A stretch of DNA of 64,000 bases. Origin: Cafeteria roenbergensis. Taxonomy: Eukaryota; Sar; Bigyra; Bicosoecida; Cafeteriaceae. The notes below the pieces were generated by a model. The model ran no database searches. It saw nothing but the letters and a program-made list of their open reading frames with translations, and had not been told where the DNA came from. The translations under genes and the position numbers were made by a program. Each line of letters opens with the position of its first letter. Position 1 is the first letter of the stretch. The stretch lies in contig VLTN01000034.1 of assembly GCA_008330645.1 (NCBI GenBank), positions 62,001 to 126,000 on the forward strand. Reading direction: 5' to 3'. This document shows, piece after piece, positions 49,631 to 59,386 of this stretch.

Positions 49631-50569
49631 GCTCGAGGCTGAGTCAAAATCAGGAGCAATGCGTCCGGACAACGGGGTCGTTCCCGCTGCCAAGCGCGGC
49701 TCGCCTCGCACCCTCGGGCTTGCGCTCAGGGGCGTAGCGGAGAGCACGGCCAACACCTGGAGTCAGCGGTGCGGTCGCGCGCCGGGCTGCAGGAGCAGCG
49801 GGCGGCGCAGTTGCTCGGCGGCCGAACGGCGTCGGCTGCAGGTGTTGCTGCTTCGCGCGACGAGCGCAACGGCGGGCGGCCTTTGTTCCCGCGGCAGCGA
49901 CGCAGCCGGGCGTCCGCAGCGGGCACGCGCAGCGCTCCTGCTCGGAGGACGGTCCCAGGGCCCGCGCGAGCGCCGCCGTCGAGTGTGTGTGGCCAGGCGA
50001 GCCGGCGTCGGCCGGCACGAGCCGCCAGTCGTTGCCGCAGAGCAGGCGCCGGTTGATTCTGCCCGCCCAGGTCGCGCAGCAGGGAGGGGCAGGCCGCCCT
50101 CGCCAGCCGCGCCCAGCGAGTGGGAGCTGGTCCTCAGCGCAGCCGCAGCGGCTCGCCGCGCTGGCTTTCGCGGCCGGCCGGGCGACGCAGGGACGTTGGC
50201 GACACGGATTCCGTTTCCCCGAGGCGGCGCTCGGTCGATTCGGGACCGCACATCCCCACACAACGCGGACTTCGCTTCTCGCCAGCCGGCAAAGCCACGG
50301 GCCCTCCCTTGCGCCCATTCCCCAACGTGCTCCGCGCGCACGCTCCTGTCCCCTTGGAGAGCGCTCCGTGACGCCCGGGAGGGGGGCAGGGACGTTGGGA
50401 GTTCGCTCCGCGGGAGTCGCGCACGCGGAAACCACATATAGCTGCAAGTCTGCGATTGCAGTCCTGTCCGGACGATTGCTGGGCTCGAGGCTCTGCCAGC
50501 CGCAGCCCGCGCTCAGGACCGCGGGGCGTGCAGCGGCGCACGCAGCGGGCGGAACCCCGGAAGCGAAGC
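49631..50569. other. Divergent intergenic region, GPH transporter / secreted Cys-containing protein
   Basis: About 940 bp, the longest divergent gap near here. Open frames cross it but none has start context, splice signals or family motifs. An upstream exon of the transporter is possible but I cannot place one. A TATA-like element is listed separately. Confidence 0.45.
50432..50441 (+). promoter_or_regulatory. TATA-like element CCACATATAG, 138 bp before the ATG at 50570
   Basis: An AT-rich core in very GC-rich surroundings. The same 10 bases occur at 51849-51858, upstream of the next plus-strand gene. The position suits a core promoter with a leader of about 100 bases. Only the shared sequence is observed. 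Confidence 0.35.
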
Positions 50570-51664
50570 ATGCGCGGCCTTCTCGTCGTGCTTGCCGGGG
50601 CGGCGGCCGCGTGCCTGTGGGCCCCGGCCGCGGCAGAGACGCCCTCGCCGTACGCTGCCCCCTTGGGACCGGACCTTCCCGGACTGGGCACCCTCTGCGA
50701 GGCGAACATGCGCCCGCTGGGCGCGGCGGGCGCGAGTAACGCGCTCGTTTCGCTATCGTCGTGGCTGGCGGACCTGCAGATGGCGGTGGAGTCGCAGAAC
50801 CCGGCCTCGTACGAGGAGGGCATCCAGCGCCTGTGCGGCGGCTTCTTGCGCCCGGACTCCGTCGCTCACCACGCGGCCATGCCCGCCGCCGGATCCGACG
50901 CTGCCAAGTCCGTGGGCGCAAGCCTCAGCACGCTGCAAGACGCCTGCAGCAAGGGCGACGGGCTCCACTACGGGGCAGCGTTCCGCATGCTGTGCCCCCG
51001 ACCTGCGCCGCTGGGTCCGGTCATGCCCGAAGGCTGCAACGCGCTCGTGGCCGACCCGCGCCAGGCGCCCCCCTCCTCCAAGACCCTGCGCCTCCACTTC
51101 TTCCTCTCGGTCCTCAGCGAGCTGCTGGACGCCCAGGCCGGGCCCGACGACGACGCCTGGCGCCGCGCCATGGAGGCGCTGTGCGCCGAGGACGTGGGCG
51201 TGAGCGGCACCGGGTTCCACTCCCACGCGCCCCGCAAGGACACGCCCCTGTTCCGCGAGGTGTCGTCGCGAGTGGACGCCATGGAGGCCGCCTGCAGCGA
51301 GCCCGGCTCCGCGGCCGCCAGCGGGTACGCCGCGGCCTTCTCGTTCATGTGCCCGGCCGCGCCCAGCGCCAACGTGGTGGCCTCGGGCCAGCAGGAGGCG
51401 GAGGCCGCGAGAAACGAGTTCGAGGCTGCCTTGCGCGCGTTCAAGGCCGCGGCAGAGGCGGCTGTGCGGCTCAACCACCTGGCCGGCGCCGCGGTGTCGT
51501 CCGCGCAGGCCGCAGCGGCGCCCGGGGCGGCGGCGCCGGCCAGCGTTGCGGCCCTCGACGAGGAGGCCCGCAAGCTCGCGTCCGCGCTCGCGTCGTGGGA
51601 CGAGGAGGACAAGGGCCGCGCGGTGCCTGTGAGCGAGGCGTGCGGCCACGCCGCGCAGCTGTGA
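50570..51664 (+). CDS. Secreted protein of unknown function, 364 aa
   Basis: Single exon from ATG 50570 (context AAGCATGCG). Residues 1-23 (MRGLLVVLAGAAAACLWAPAAA) form a clear signal peptide. The mature part has three similar helical stretches, each holding an [AL]-Cys pair: LGTLCEANMRPLG, EGIQRLCGGFLRPD, LQDACSKGDGLHYGAAFRMLCPRP, AMEALCAEDVG, AMEAACSEPG and GYAAAFSFMCP. This suggests an internally repeated, disulfide-bonded helical fold, with the second and third segments sharing the pattern DACS/AACS followed by YGAAFRMLC/YAAAFSFMC. The C-terminal 90 residues are an Ala/Glu-rich predicted helix. No family is recognised and no enzymatic motif is seen. Confidence 0.7.
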   Translation: MRGLLVVLAGAAAACLWAPAAAETPSPYAAPLGPDLPGLGTLCEANMRPLGAAGASNALVSLSSWLADLQMAVESQNPASYEEGIQRLCGGFLRPDSVAHHAAMPAAGSDAAKSVGASLSTLQDACSKGDGLHYGAAFRMLCPRPAPLGPVMPEGCNALVADPRQAPPSSKTLRLHFFLSVLSELLDAQAGPDDDAWRRAMEALCAEDVGVSGTGFHSHAPRKDTPLFREVSSRVDAMEAACSEPGSAAASGYAAAFSFMCPAAPSANVVASGQQEAEAARNEFEAALRAFKAAAEAAVRLNHLAGAAVSSAQAAAAPGAAAPASVAALDEEARKLASALASWDEEDKGRAVPVSEACGHAAQL

Positions 51665-52089
51665 GGAGGAAGCGGCAGGTTGTGCGTGCCGTCCCTGTGC
51701 AAGCCCCAGCCCAGCGGCAGGGGCTCCTGTCCTGCCGCGCAGGCGAGCGCCTGGGCTTGCCTGTTTCGTGTGCGGTGTAGCATTCGTTGTGTTTTCCTTT
51801 GCCTGTGCGCCGCAGCGCTTCGCGAGCAGCGCGCGGCACGCCCCCACTCCACATATAGCCGTCTGGCCCCGCACGTTGCAACGGCCCTGGAGTCGGTCGC
51901 AGCGCTGCCCCGCTCCGCCTGCCGGGTTCACCCGCATGGTGCGTCGCCCTCAAACACCACCGCCAGCCCAGACCGGCGCAGCGGCGCTTGCCCGGCGCGC
52001 AGCGTGGCTGAACTGGGCCGCCGGCTTGCAATCCGAGGCCGGCTCTGCCACCGGTTTGTGTCCGCGGTTGGACGCACCCTTTCGGAGCC
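51665..52089. other. Intergenic region upstream of CCT4
   Basis: About 425 bp between tandem plus-strand genes. Contains the second CCACATATAG element and a T-rich patch (51781-51805). No coding sequence supported. Confidence 0.5.
51849..51858 (+). promoter_or_regulatory. TATA-like element CCACATATAG, 241 bp before the CCT4 ATG
   Basis: Identical decamer to the one at 50432. The 241-bp distance to the ATG is longer than typical for a compact leader, so it may serve a 5'-UTR-containing transcript or be chance. Confidence 0.3.
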
Positions 52090-54562
52090 ATGGCAGCAGC
52101 AGCGGCATCTTCCGCCGCAGTGCCGGCCGCAGCGCGCGCGGCCGCGCCCGTGCCCCGCCCCGTCGCCCGCACCATGCGTGCCGAGGCCGCCTCGAACGAG
52201 CGCTTCGCCGACAAGCAGAAGGAGGGAGACGTTCGCTCAAAGAACATCGTTGCCGCCAAGGGTGAGCCCGGAACGGCAGCGCGCCATCCCCAACACGCCG
52301 GGTCACGCGGGAGCTTGCCGCACGCGGACGGCGCGCGGGCGCGAGCGCTGCCTGCGGGACCGCGCGGCCACGAAGGGCCGGATGACGCTTTTCAAGGGGC
52401 TGCAAGGTAACCGCCTCAACGGGCGCGCTGCAGGGCGCGGCAAGCGCCAGCCCCCCGCGGCGCAAGGCGAGGAGGTCCCGTTGCGAGGCAAACCGCGCTG
52501 GCGCGGAGAGGCGGGGGCCGCGCGGAGGCGCGGCAAGCGCGATTGTAGTTGGCAGCCGATTCAGACCAAAGCGCTCCTCTGCGCCGCCCGATTCGAAATT
52601 CCCGCAGCTGTTGCGGACGCCATTCGCACGAGCCTGGGCCCCAAGGGCATGGACAAGATGATCGAGACCAAGGACGGCGAGGTTCTCATCACCAACGATG
52701 GCGCCACCATCATGTCCCACATGCAGGTGAGCTTCGGGGGCGGCCGCGAGGGCGGGCGGCAGCTCCCAACGCTCGTTCAGCCCGGCCACCACCGACCCCG
52801 TCCCCCGCGTGCCCCTTTCCGCCCCGCGCCTTCCGCTCGCAGGTGTTCCACCCCACCGCGCGCATGCTGGTGGAGCTCTCCAAGGCCCAGGACATCGAGG
52901 CAGGCGACGGCACCACCTCTGTTGTCGTGCTCTGCGGCAGCATGCTCAACCAGTGCCAGAAGCTCCTCTCCAAGGGCATCCACCCGACCCACATCACCGA
53001 GGCGTTCCAGAGCGCCGCCGCCAAGGCCGAGGAGGTGAGCACGCGAGGCGCGGGCCGGCGCGCGCGGTCTCGCAGCGCAGCGGCGCCGCGTTTCCCACTG
53101 TTGCCTGCTTTGCAACGCCTGCTCGCGCGACCCCGCGGACCGTGTTCGTCGATCCGCCCGTTCCTCCCGCGCCGCAGGTTCTCGACTCCGTGGCCATCCC
53201 CGTCGACCTGGAGGACCGCCCCTCGCTTGTGCAGGCGGCCACCACTTCCCTGGCCTCCAAGGTTATCTCGGCGCACTCGGATGTCCTCGCCCCGCTCGCC
53301 GTGGACGCGGTCCTCCGCGTCCTTGACCCCGCCATGCCCGACAACGTCGACCTCGACAACATCAAGGTCGTCAAGGCGCTCGGCGGCACCGTGGAGGAGG
53401 CCGAGCTCATTGAGGGCCTCGTCTTCCCCAAGCGCGCCTCTCACGTGGCCTCTGGCCCGACCCGCATCGCCGGCGCCAAGATCGGCCTCATCCAGTTCTG
53501 CCTCTCCGCCCCCAAGACGGACATGGAGAACACCGTGGTCGTGTCCGAGTACAGCGCCATGGACCGCGTGCTCGACTCCGAGCGCAAGCACATCCTCAAG
53601 CTGTGCAAGGCCATCAAGGCCTCCGGCTGCAACGTCCTGCTCGTGCAGAAGTCCATCCTCCGCGACGCCGTCACCGACCTCTCCCTCCACTACCTCGTGA
53701 GACACCCATCTCCGGCCGCGCCCCTCTCTTGCGCGCCCCGCTCTTGCGCGCCCCCCTCTTGCGCGCCCCTCTCTTGCGCGCCCCTCTCTTGCGCGCCCCT
53801 CTCTTGCGCGCCCCCCTCTTGCGCGCCCCGTCCCTCGCCGCCACCGCCGCTCTCGCCCCCGCCCCCTCCCCCCCTCTCGTCCCGTTCGCGCAGGCCAAGA
53901 TGAAGATCATGGTGGTGACCAACGTGGAGCGCGACGACATCGAGTTCGTCTCCAAGACCGTCGGCGCGCGGCCCGTCGCCCACATCGATCACCTCACCCC
54001 CGAGAAGCTTGGCTCCGCCGACCTCGCCGAGGAGGTCTCCACCGACGGCGGCAAGCGCATCGTCAAGATCACCGGCGTGCCCAAGCCCTGCCCCACGGTG
54101 TGCCTGCTGGTGCGCGGCTCCAACAAGCTCGTGCTGGACGAGGCTGAGCGCTCCATGCACGACGCCCTCTGCGTGGTGCGCGCCATCGTCAAGAAGCGGG
54201 CCCTCATCGTGGGAGGCGGCGCGCCCGAGACGGAGGTTGCTCTCAAGCTCACCGAGTGGGCCAACACGCTCACCGGCATGAGCTCCGTCTGCACCAGGGC
54301 CTTCGCCGAGGCCCTCGAGGTCATCCCCTACACCCTGGCCGAGAACGCCGGCCTCTACCCCATCCACATCGTCACGGAGCTGCGCAAGCGCCACGCCGAG
54401 GGCTGCTCCACCGCTGGAATCAACGTGCGCTCCGGCTGCATCTCCGACCTGCTCAAGGAGGACGTCCGCCAGCCGCTGCTCGTGTCCACCAGCGCCATCG
54501 CGCTCGCCACGGAGACCGTCCGCATGATCCTCAAGGTGGACGACATCGTGCCCGTGCGCTGA
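52090..54562 (+). CDS. CCT4: T-complex protein 1 subunit delta (CCT4 chaperonin)
   Basis: Subunit of the cytosolic TRiC/CCT ring that folds actin, tubulin and WD40 proteins with ATP. Exons 52090..52261, 52608..52726, 52843..53034, 53178..53696 and 53894..54562 (donors GTGAGC three times and GTGAGA; acceptors CCGCAG, TCGCAG, CCGCAG, GCGCAG) give 556 aa. Nucleotide-binding motifs are intact: [30 protein letters not shown], and late [11 protein letters not shown]. The delta assignment rests on [39 protein letters not shown] and the ending KVDDIV, all CCT4-like. The N-terminal 40 residues are an Ala-rich extension longer than usual. Start at 52090 is the first ATG (context GCCATGGC). Confidence 0.96.
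53721..53825 (+). repeat. 15-bp tandem repeat, 7 copies, in CCT4 intron 4
   Basis: Seven contiguous units close to CCCCTCTCTTGCGCG (variants with CCCCG or CCCCC in the first bases). They lie within the pyrimidine-rich 3' half of the 197-bp intron, ahead of the acceptor at 53893. The period is a multiple of three, so all sense frames stay open through it, which explains misleading open frames here. Confidence 0.95.
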
Positions 54563-55084
54563 GCCACCAGCCGGACTGCGACGGGCCGCGGCCTGCGCCG
54601 CCAGCGACGGAGGGTGCATCCTGTCGCCCAGCCCCCTCCCGCTTCGCTTTCCTCGCTGCGCGTTGTGCAGCACTCGCCACGCCTCTCCACTCCCGGTTCT
54701 CGAGTCATCCTCTGTGTAGGGCGCACGGTGTTGCGCTCGCGGGGGCGGGGTGGCTGCGTGTGCGTCGCCTGGGCGCGGCGGTCGCCTTCTCGCAGTGAGT
54801 GCGTTTGTTTGCGTGGCCCTGCCCAGCCAGCCGCCGCGAATCCGATACCCAACCCACACCCCGCTTCCTCCCTGCCACGCGCACACACTGCAGCATGCGG
54901 GGCGGCGCCAACCAGCGAGGTGTGGAGAGGCGGCGCTCCTGTGCTTCGAGGCGCGGCCCGCCATTGCGCGTTGCGGGCCACCCGCGGCCGGGCTGCACGG
55001 CGACACCACCCGCAAGCACACGCGGTGTCGGGGCTACGCGCGACTGCCCGCGCCGTCACGCAGCCGAACAAGGCCCACCGCAGC
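54563..55084. other. Convergent 3' region CCT4 / secreted hydrolase-like gene
   Basis: About 520 bp between two stop codons facing each other. No feature recognised. Confidence 0.5.
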
Positions 55085-57466
55085 TCAGTGCACGAACCCA
55101 AGCACGGCAGTGCTGACATCGCCTTCCCGGCACCCGGCGTCGAGCGAGTGGTAGTAGCCCTTGCCACCGGCGGCAGCACAGCGCACAAGCTGCCTGGGCG
55201 TGGCCGAGGAACGAGTGGGCGAGATACCGCCGAGCATGCTCTCGGCGCGCCCGATGCCCTCGCAGTCGGAGTGCGTGCTGAACAGGTGCTGCTGCCTGGG
55301 CGTGAGGCACCGGTACAGCGGCACCGAGCCAGCACCCAAACCTTGCGCCGGAGCCCCGCCGTCCAGGTTTGGGGGCCCTCCGACAACAAAGGGGCCCTCC
55401 ACAGCGGCGTGCGACGCAAGAACGCCTTGGTCCACGCACCAGTCCGTCGGCCCCGAGTACGCGGAGCACACTTGCTCGTACGGCCCGCCCGGCGCAGTCA
55501 GAATGGCCAGCTCGTTCGGGTCCACGGTGAGCAGCGAGTCGTCTCCGGTCTTTGCCCGAAGCGACCACACGGGGCGCCACAGCTCCGCGTCTGTGGCCTG
55601 GCAGCACACCTCGCCGGCCACACTGCACGGAGCGGATGCACCCGCGACGGGGACGAAGCTGCGTGCACCCGGCTCGGAGCCAGTGGGCGCCAGGAGCCGC
55701 TGCAGCCGCATCACTCGCAAGCAGGAAGCCACAAGGTCGTACATTCGCGTGCCGTTCCGGTCGGCGCCGCCCTGCACGCTGGGCTCGATGTCGCGGTCGA
55801 GAGAGGACCCGTACGAGTCCACCCACAGGCTGAAGCGCATCGAGTCACCGGGCAGGCCCACCGAAAAGGCGTACGGCGACGCGGCGCCGGCAGCTGTGGT
55901 CTCGGGCGATGCGCCCAAGGCAGCCCTGGCCGCGGGCGACATGACACGCTCCCAGCCCGAGGGCTTGCCGTCGGCGGCGGCGGGGCCGTAGGGGTTGGCC
56001 TGTGGCTGCGCGATCCACTCGTTCCACGAGGACAGGAAGAGGAACTCGGGCCGGTCCCGCAGCGCCGTTGCCACCTGCCTCCGCAGCGTGAGACCGCCCA
56101 GCTTGCCAGGGCTCTGCTCCAGGCTCGAGTAGGCGAGCTGGTACGAGGGGCCGACTGCCATGGCCGTGCGCGCGGTGCCGATGGGGGCGTTGGTCGTCAG
56201 CGCCTGGCCGCACGGGGTGCCTGCCCCGCGCCCCGCCACGCTGGTTGTGAAGTCGCCGGAGCGAGAGTCAGTGCACGGCGACATGAAGGCCCAGCGTCCC
56301 TGTGCGGCCGTGCTGGCGCTGAACAGCGCCCACATGTCCACCACCGTCGCGTTGGCCTGCCGCTCGATTTCAGCGACGATGCCTGCGTCGGGCCCGTGCC
56401 CGGGCGGCGATGGCACGAAGAACACCTTGCGCTCCTGCCCCCCGTGGCCCGCGGACGGCGCGCGGTACACGAGGGCCTCGCTCCCAGGCGCAGTGTAAAG
56501 CGCGACCGCGTCCTTCCAAAGCGTTCCGCCCGCGGGAACGGTTTGGAACGCGGTGATGGCCGGGGTGGCGCCCCCGCGGCCTCGCAGTGCGGCCCACTCC
56601 TCGAAAATGACCGCCTGCGGCCTGACCTGGATGCCCTCCGCCTGGGGGCTCCACGTGGGAAGGTTGCTCGCGTCGATGGAGACAAAGTCCACGCCCGCGC
56701 GCGTTAGCCACTGCGCCTCTTGCGTGAGCGTCGCTGTGATGTTCTCGCAGTCAGCAGCGACCCTCGGCCCCCCCGGAGGTGCTCGATACCAGCAGTAGTA
56801 CCCCATCGACGGCGTGGCCTGGTAGTAGAAGTGCATCGCGTCGCTCTCCTCGCCCCACTTGCTCAAGATATCGCTGAGCTGCAGCTGCCCGTTGGACCGG
56901 ATCACGTCCTCCACGGCCAGCTTCGCGCCGCCGCGCCGCGAAATGTTCGCAAGGGCCTGCGCCCCGAACGTGTGCCATCCCTCGAACAGCGTCCCGACCT
57001 GAGGCGACGAGGCTGACTCCGCGGCGTGGGGCGCGAGCCGCGGTCCGGTTGCGCATCCCGCAACCACTAGCCGAGGGGCGGATGGGACTGTCGCACCGTT
57101 CGCGCCAACCGGCCGACTGGCATTGGCTGCCACGCCACCTGCGCGCGGGGCCTCCACCACGGAGTCCCCGGCGTCGAGGCGCTCCCAGCCCTGGCCCGTC
57201 TGCCCGTACACTGCCCATTCCTGGGCGTGTGTGCCGGCCTCCGGGCGGGGCACGAGGAGGGCAACGGGGGCTCCGTCCTCGCACGCCTCGTGCGCATCGT
57301 CGCCAGTCCACTCGAAGGCCCGCCTGGACACCAGCTCCATCGCCAGGCCGCGGTTGACCCTGCCGCTCGGCGCTCGAAGCGCAACTGGCAGCTGCTCCGC
57401 GACAGCGCGGCCGGCCAGCGCAGCGCAAAGGGCCAAGACAGCGGCCGCGCTCCGGGGAAGACGCAT
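55085..57466 (-). CDS. Secreted TIM-barrel hydrolase-like protein with DUF5648-like C-terminal domain, 793 aa
   Basis: Single exon from ATG 57466. Residues 1-23 (MRLPRSAAAVLALCAALAGR then AVA) form a signal peptide, and this fixes the start. The central part (about 165-560) has barrel-like motifs: FYYQATPSMGYYCWYR near 213, LTRAGVDFVSIDASNLPTWS near 255, and FLFLSSWNEWIAQPQANPYG near 480. The last resembles the SWNEW strand of GH99/GH71/WbsX-type glycosidase barrels. The C-terminal 80 residues (LYRCLTPRQQHLFSTHSDCE, QLVRCAAAGGKGYYHS, CREGDVSTAVLGFVH) match the DUF5648 pattern often found at the ends of secreted hydrolases. Asn-X-Ser/Thr sites and paired Cys agree with secretion. The family call is by motif resemblance; the substrate is unknown. 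Confidence 0.75.
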   Translation of the reverse strand: MRLPRSAAAVLALCAALAGRAVAEQLPVALRAPSGRVNRGLAMELVSRRAFEWTGDDAHEACEDGAPVALLVPRPEAGTHAQEWAVYGQTGQGWERLDAGDSVVEAPRAGGVAANASRPVGANGATVPSAPRLVVAGCATGPRLAPHAAESASSPQVGTLFEGWHTFGAQALANISRRGGAKLAVEDVIRSNGQLQLSDILSKWGEESDAMHFYYQATPSMGYYCWYRAPPGGPRVAADCENITATLTQEAQWLTRAGVDFVSIDASNLPTWSPQAEGIQVRPQAVIFEEWAALRGRGGATPAITAFQTVPAGGTLWKDAVALYTAPGSEALVYRAPSAGHGGQERKVFFVPSPPGHGPDAGIVAEIERQANATVVDMWALFSASTAAQGRWAFMSPCTDSRSGDFTTSVAGRGAGTPCGQALTTNAPIGTARTAMAVGPSYQLAYSSLEQSPGKLGGLTLRRQVATALRDRPEFLFLSSWNEWIAQPQANPYGPAAADGKPSGWERVMSPAARAALGASPETTAAGAASPYAFSVGLPGDSMRFSLWVDSYGSSLDRDIEPSVQGGADRNGTRMYDLVASCLRVMRLQRLLAPTGSEPGARSFVPVAGASAPCSVAGEVCCQATDAELWRPVWSLRAKTGDDSLLTVDPNELAILTAPGGPYEQVCSAYSGPTDWCVDQGVLASHAAVEGPFVVGGPPNLDGGAPAQGLGAGSVPLYRCLTPRQQHLFSTHSDCEGIGRAESMLGGISPTRSSATPRQLVRCAAAGGKGYYHSLDAGCREGDVSTAVLGFVH

Positions 57467-57614
57467 GGCCGCCCCACCCGGGCAGCGAAGCGGCGCGCGC
57501 GCGAGCGGCGTGCGCGACAGGTCTGCAGGTTGCAGCATTGCAGTTCGGCGCGCGCTCTGCCGACGTTCCACGGGGTCGGCGACAGGTGCGTCCCACTTGC
57601 CCCGTGAGGACAGC
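57467..57614. promoter_or_regulatory. 148-bp bidirectional promoter between two secreted-protein genes
   Basis: The start codons of the minus-strand hydrolase-like gene and the plus-strand S28 peptidase are only 148 bp apart, so both promoters and leaders must fit in this stretch. No TATA-like sequence is visible. Confidence 0.55.
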
Positions 57615-59386
57615 ATGGGACGCACGACCGTGCTCGGCTGTCTGGCCTTTGCTGCCGGCGCAGCGCTTGCCTCTGGCGCGTCGCTCCGCCCCTTTGGCGG
57701 CGCAGTGCCCGCCGGCGCCGGGCTGCCCGGAGCAGTCGGCGCCGCTCCGCGCCCCTCGTCTGCAAACTGCACGTTGTACTGGCACAACCAGACGCTCGAC
57801 CACTTCAGTTGGGTCCCGGGGCCGGGCAACCAGACCTCCTTCAACCAGCGCGTGTTCGTGTGCGGCCAGGACAACTGGAAGCCGCCCTCGGAGGCCTTCG
57901 CCAAGGCCTACCCCGACGCCGTGCGCGAGGCCGGCGCGAGCCGAGGCGCGCAAAAGGCCACGTGCGGGCCTGTCTTCTTCTACACGGGGAACGAGGCCGA
58001 CGTGACGCTGTGAGGGCTGTGCTCAGGCGCGTGTCGCCGCCTGCTTGAACCGCGGCGTTTTCGCGCGCAGCCGCCTCGCCCGGCCCTCGCGCCCCGCGCC
58101 CATCACACCGAGCCCCCTCACCCTACCTAGCCCCGTCTCGCGCCACGCCCCGCAGGTACGTGAACGAGACCGGGTTGATGTGGGAGCACGCGCAGGAGTT
58201 CGGCGCGCTCATGGTCTTCGCGGAACACCGCTACTTCGGCGAGACGCTCCCCTTCGGCTTCGACTTCAAGATGGACCCCGAGCACATGCGCTACCTGTCC
58301 GTGGAGCAGGCGCTCGCCGACTACGCTGCCCTCATCCTCCACCTGCGGCGTGAGGTGTGGCACTGCGACCCTCCCATCGTGGCCTTCGGCGGCAGCTACG
58401 GCGGCATGCTCGCATCTTGGCTGCGGATCAAGTATTCCTCCGCTGTGGACGGCTCTGTGGCCGGCTCCGCCCCCATCCTGGCCTTTGACGGAGAGGAGCC
58501 TGCGGTGAAGACGGATTACTTCGCCAGCATCGAGACATACGACGCGTCCGCCGACGGGCTCGGCTCTGCCGAGTGCGTGACGCAGGTGCGCGACGGTTTC
58601 GCGGCCCTGTTCCGCCTCGGTAACTCTGCGTCCGGGCGGTCGACCGTGACGTCGTCGATGCGGCTATGCACCCCGCTGAAGAGCGCCGATGACGCCGCGG
58701 CCGTGGCCGGCTGGGCGGCCAACGGGTTCTCCTTCCTGACGATGGGGTCGTACCCGTACGCCTCCTCGTACATGCTCAACGGCGGGGGCACGCTGCCGCC
58801 CTACCCGATGAAGGACGTGTGCGCGCGCGCAACTGCCAACACTGGGAGCGGTGACGCCGCTCTGATGGAGCGCTTCGGCTCGGCCATCGGCGTGTGGTTC
58901 AACTTCAGCGGGTCGGCGACGTGCCTGGACTGGGCCGCCGGCGCCCCGAACAAGCAGACCGAGATCGACGGCGAGCTCTGGGACTACCTCGCCTGCACGG
59001 AGATGGTGATGCCCATGAGCCAGACGGGCACAACGGACATGTTCTGGCCGCAGCCCTGGGACGAGGCCGCCTACAGCGACGGCTGCTTCCAGCGCTGGGG
59101 TATCCGCCCGCGGCCGCTCTGGGCCCAGGCGAGCTTCGGTGGCCGGCGCCTCGCCGGCGCCTCCAACATCGTCTTCTCGTCCGGCGAGTTCGACCCGTGG
59201 CGCGGCGCCGACGTGGTTGACGACGTGTCTACGTCCCTTCGCGCCGTGCTTGTTGAGAAGGCGGGCCACCACATGGACCTTATGTTCTCAAACCCGCTCG
59301 ACAACAAGACGAACGTGGTCGCGGTGCGCAAGCAGGAGCTCGACCTCGTGGCCTCGTGGATCGCACAGGCGTACGCGCGCGAGTGA
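57615..59386 (+). CDS. Secreted serine carboxypeptidase of family S28 (prolyl carboxypeptidase-like)
   Basis: Exons 57615..58009 and 58156..59386 (GTGAGG donor, CCGCAG acceptor, phase 2 join ADVTL-YVNETG) give 541 aa. Residues 1-22 (MGRTTVLGCLAFAAGAALAS) form a signal peptide. The S28 fold is clear: WHNQTLDHFSW and FNQRVFVC near the N-terminus, CGPVFFYTGNEADVTLYVNE, EHRYFGETLPFG, then nucleophile Ser212 in FGGSYGGML. Asp478 in SGEFDPWRG and His503/His504 in AGHHMDLM complete the triad. PRCP and DPP7 share these motifs. PRCP cleaves a C-terminal residue after Pro; DPP7 an N-terminal dipeptide. Which specificity applies cannot be told here. It would act in lysosome-like vacuoles or outside the cell. 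Confidence 0.93.

Noticed and set aside
49631-49756. N-terminal extension of the GPH transporter with an earlier start
   Set aside because: The extra frame begins at GTG, not ATG. The first true ATG is at 49630, although an upstream exon cannot be excluded.
51669-53038. A long plus-strand open frame reading through CCT4 exon 1 and intron 1
   Set aside because: It passes through the GTGAGC donor at 52262 and lacks chaperonin sequence beyond; CCT4 splicing gives a complete, collinear protein instead.
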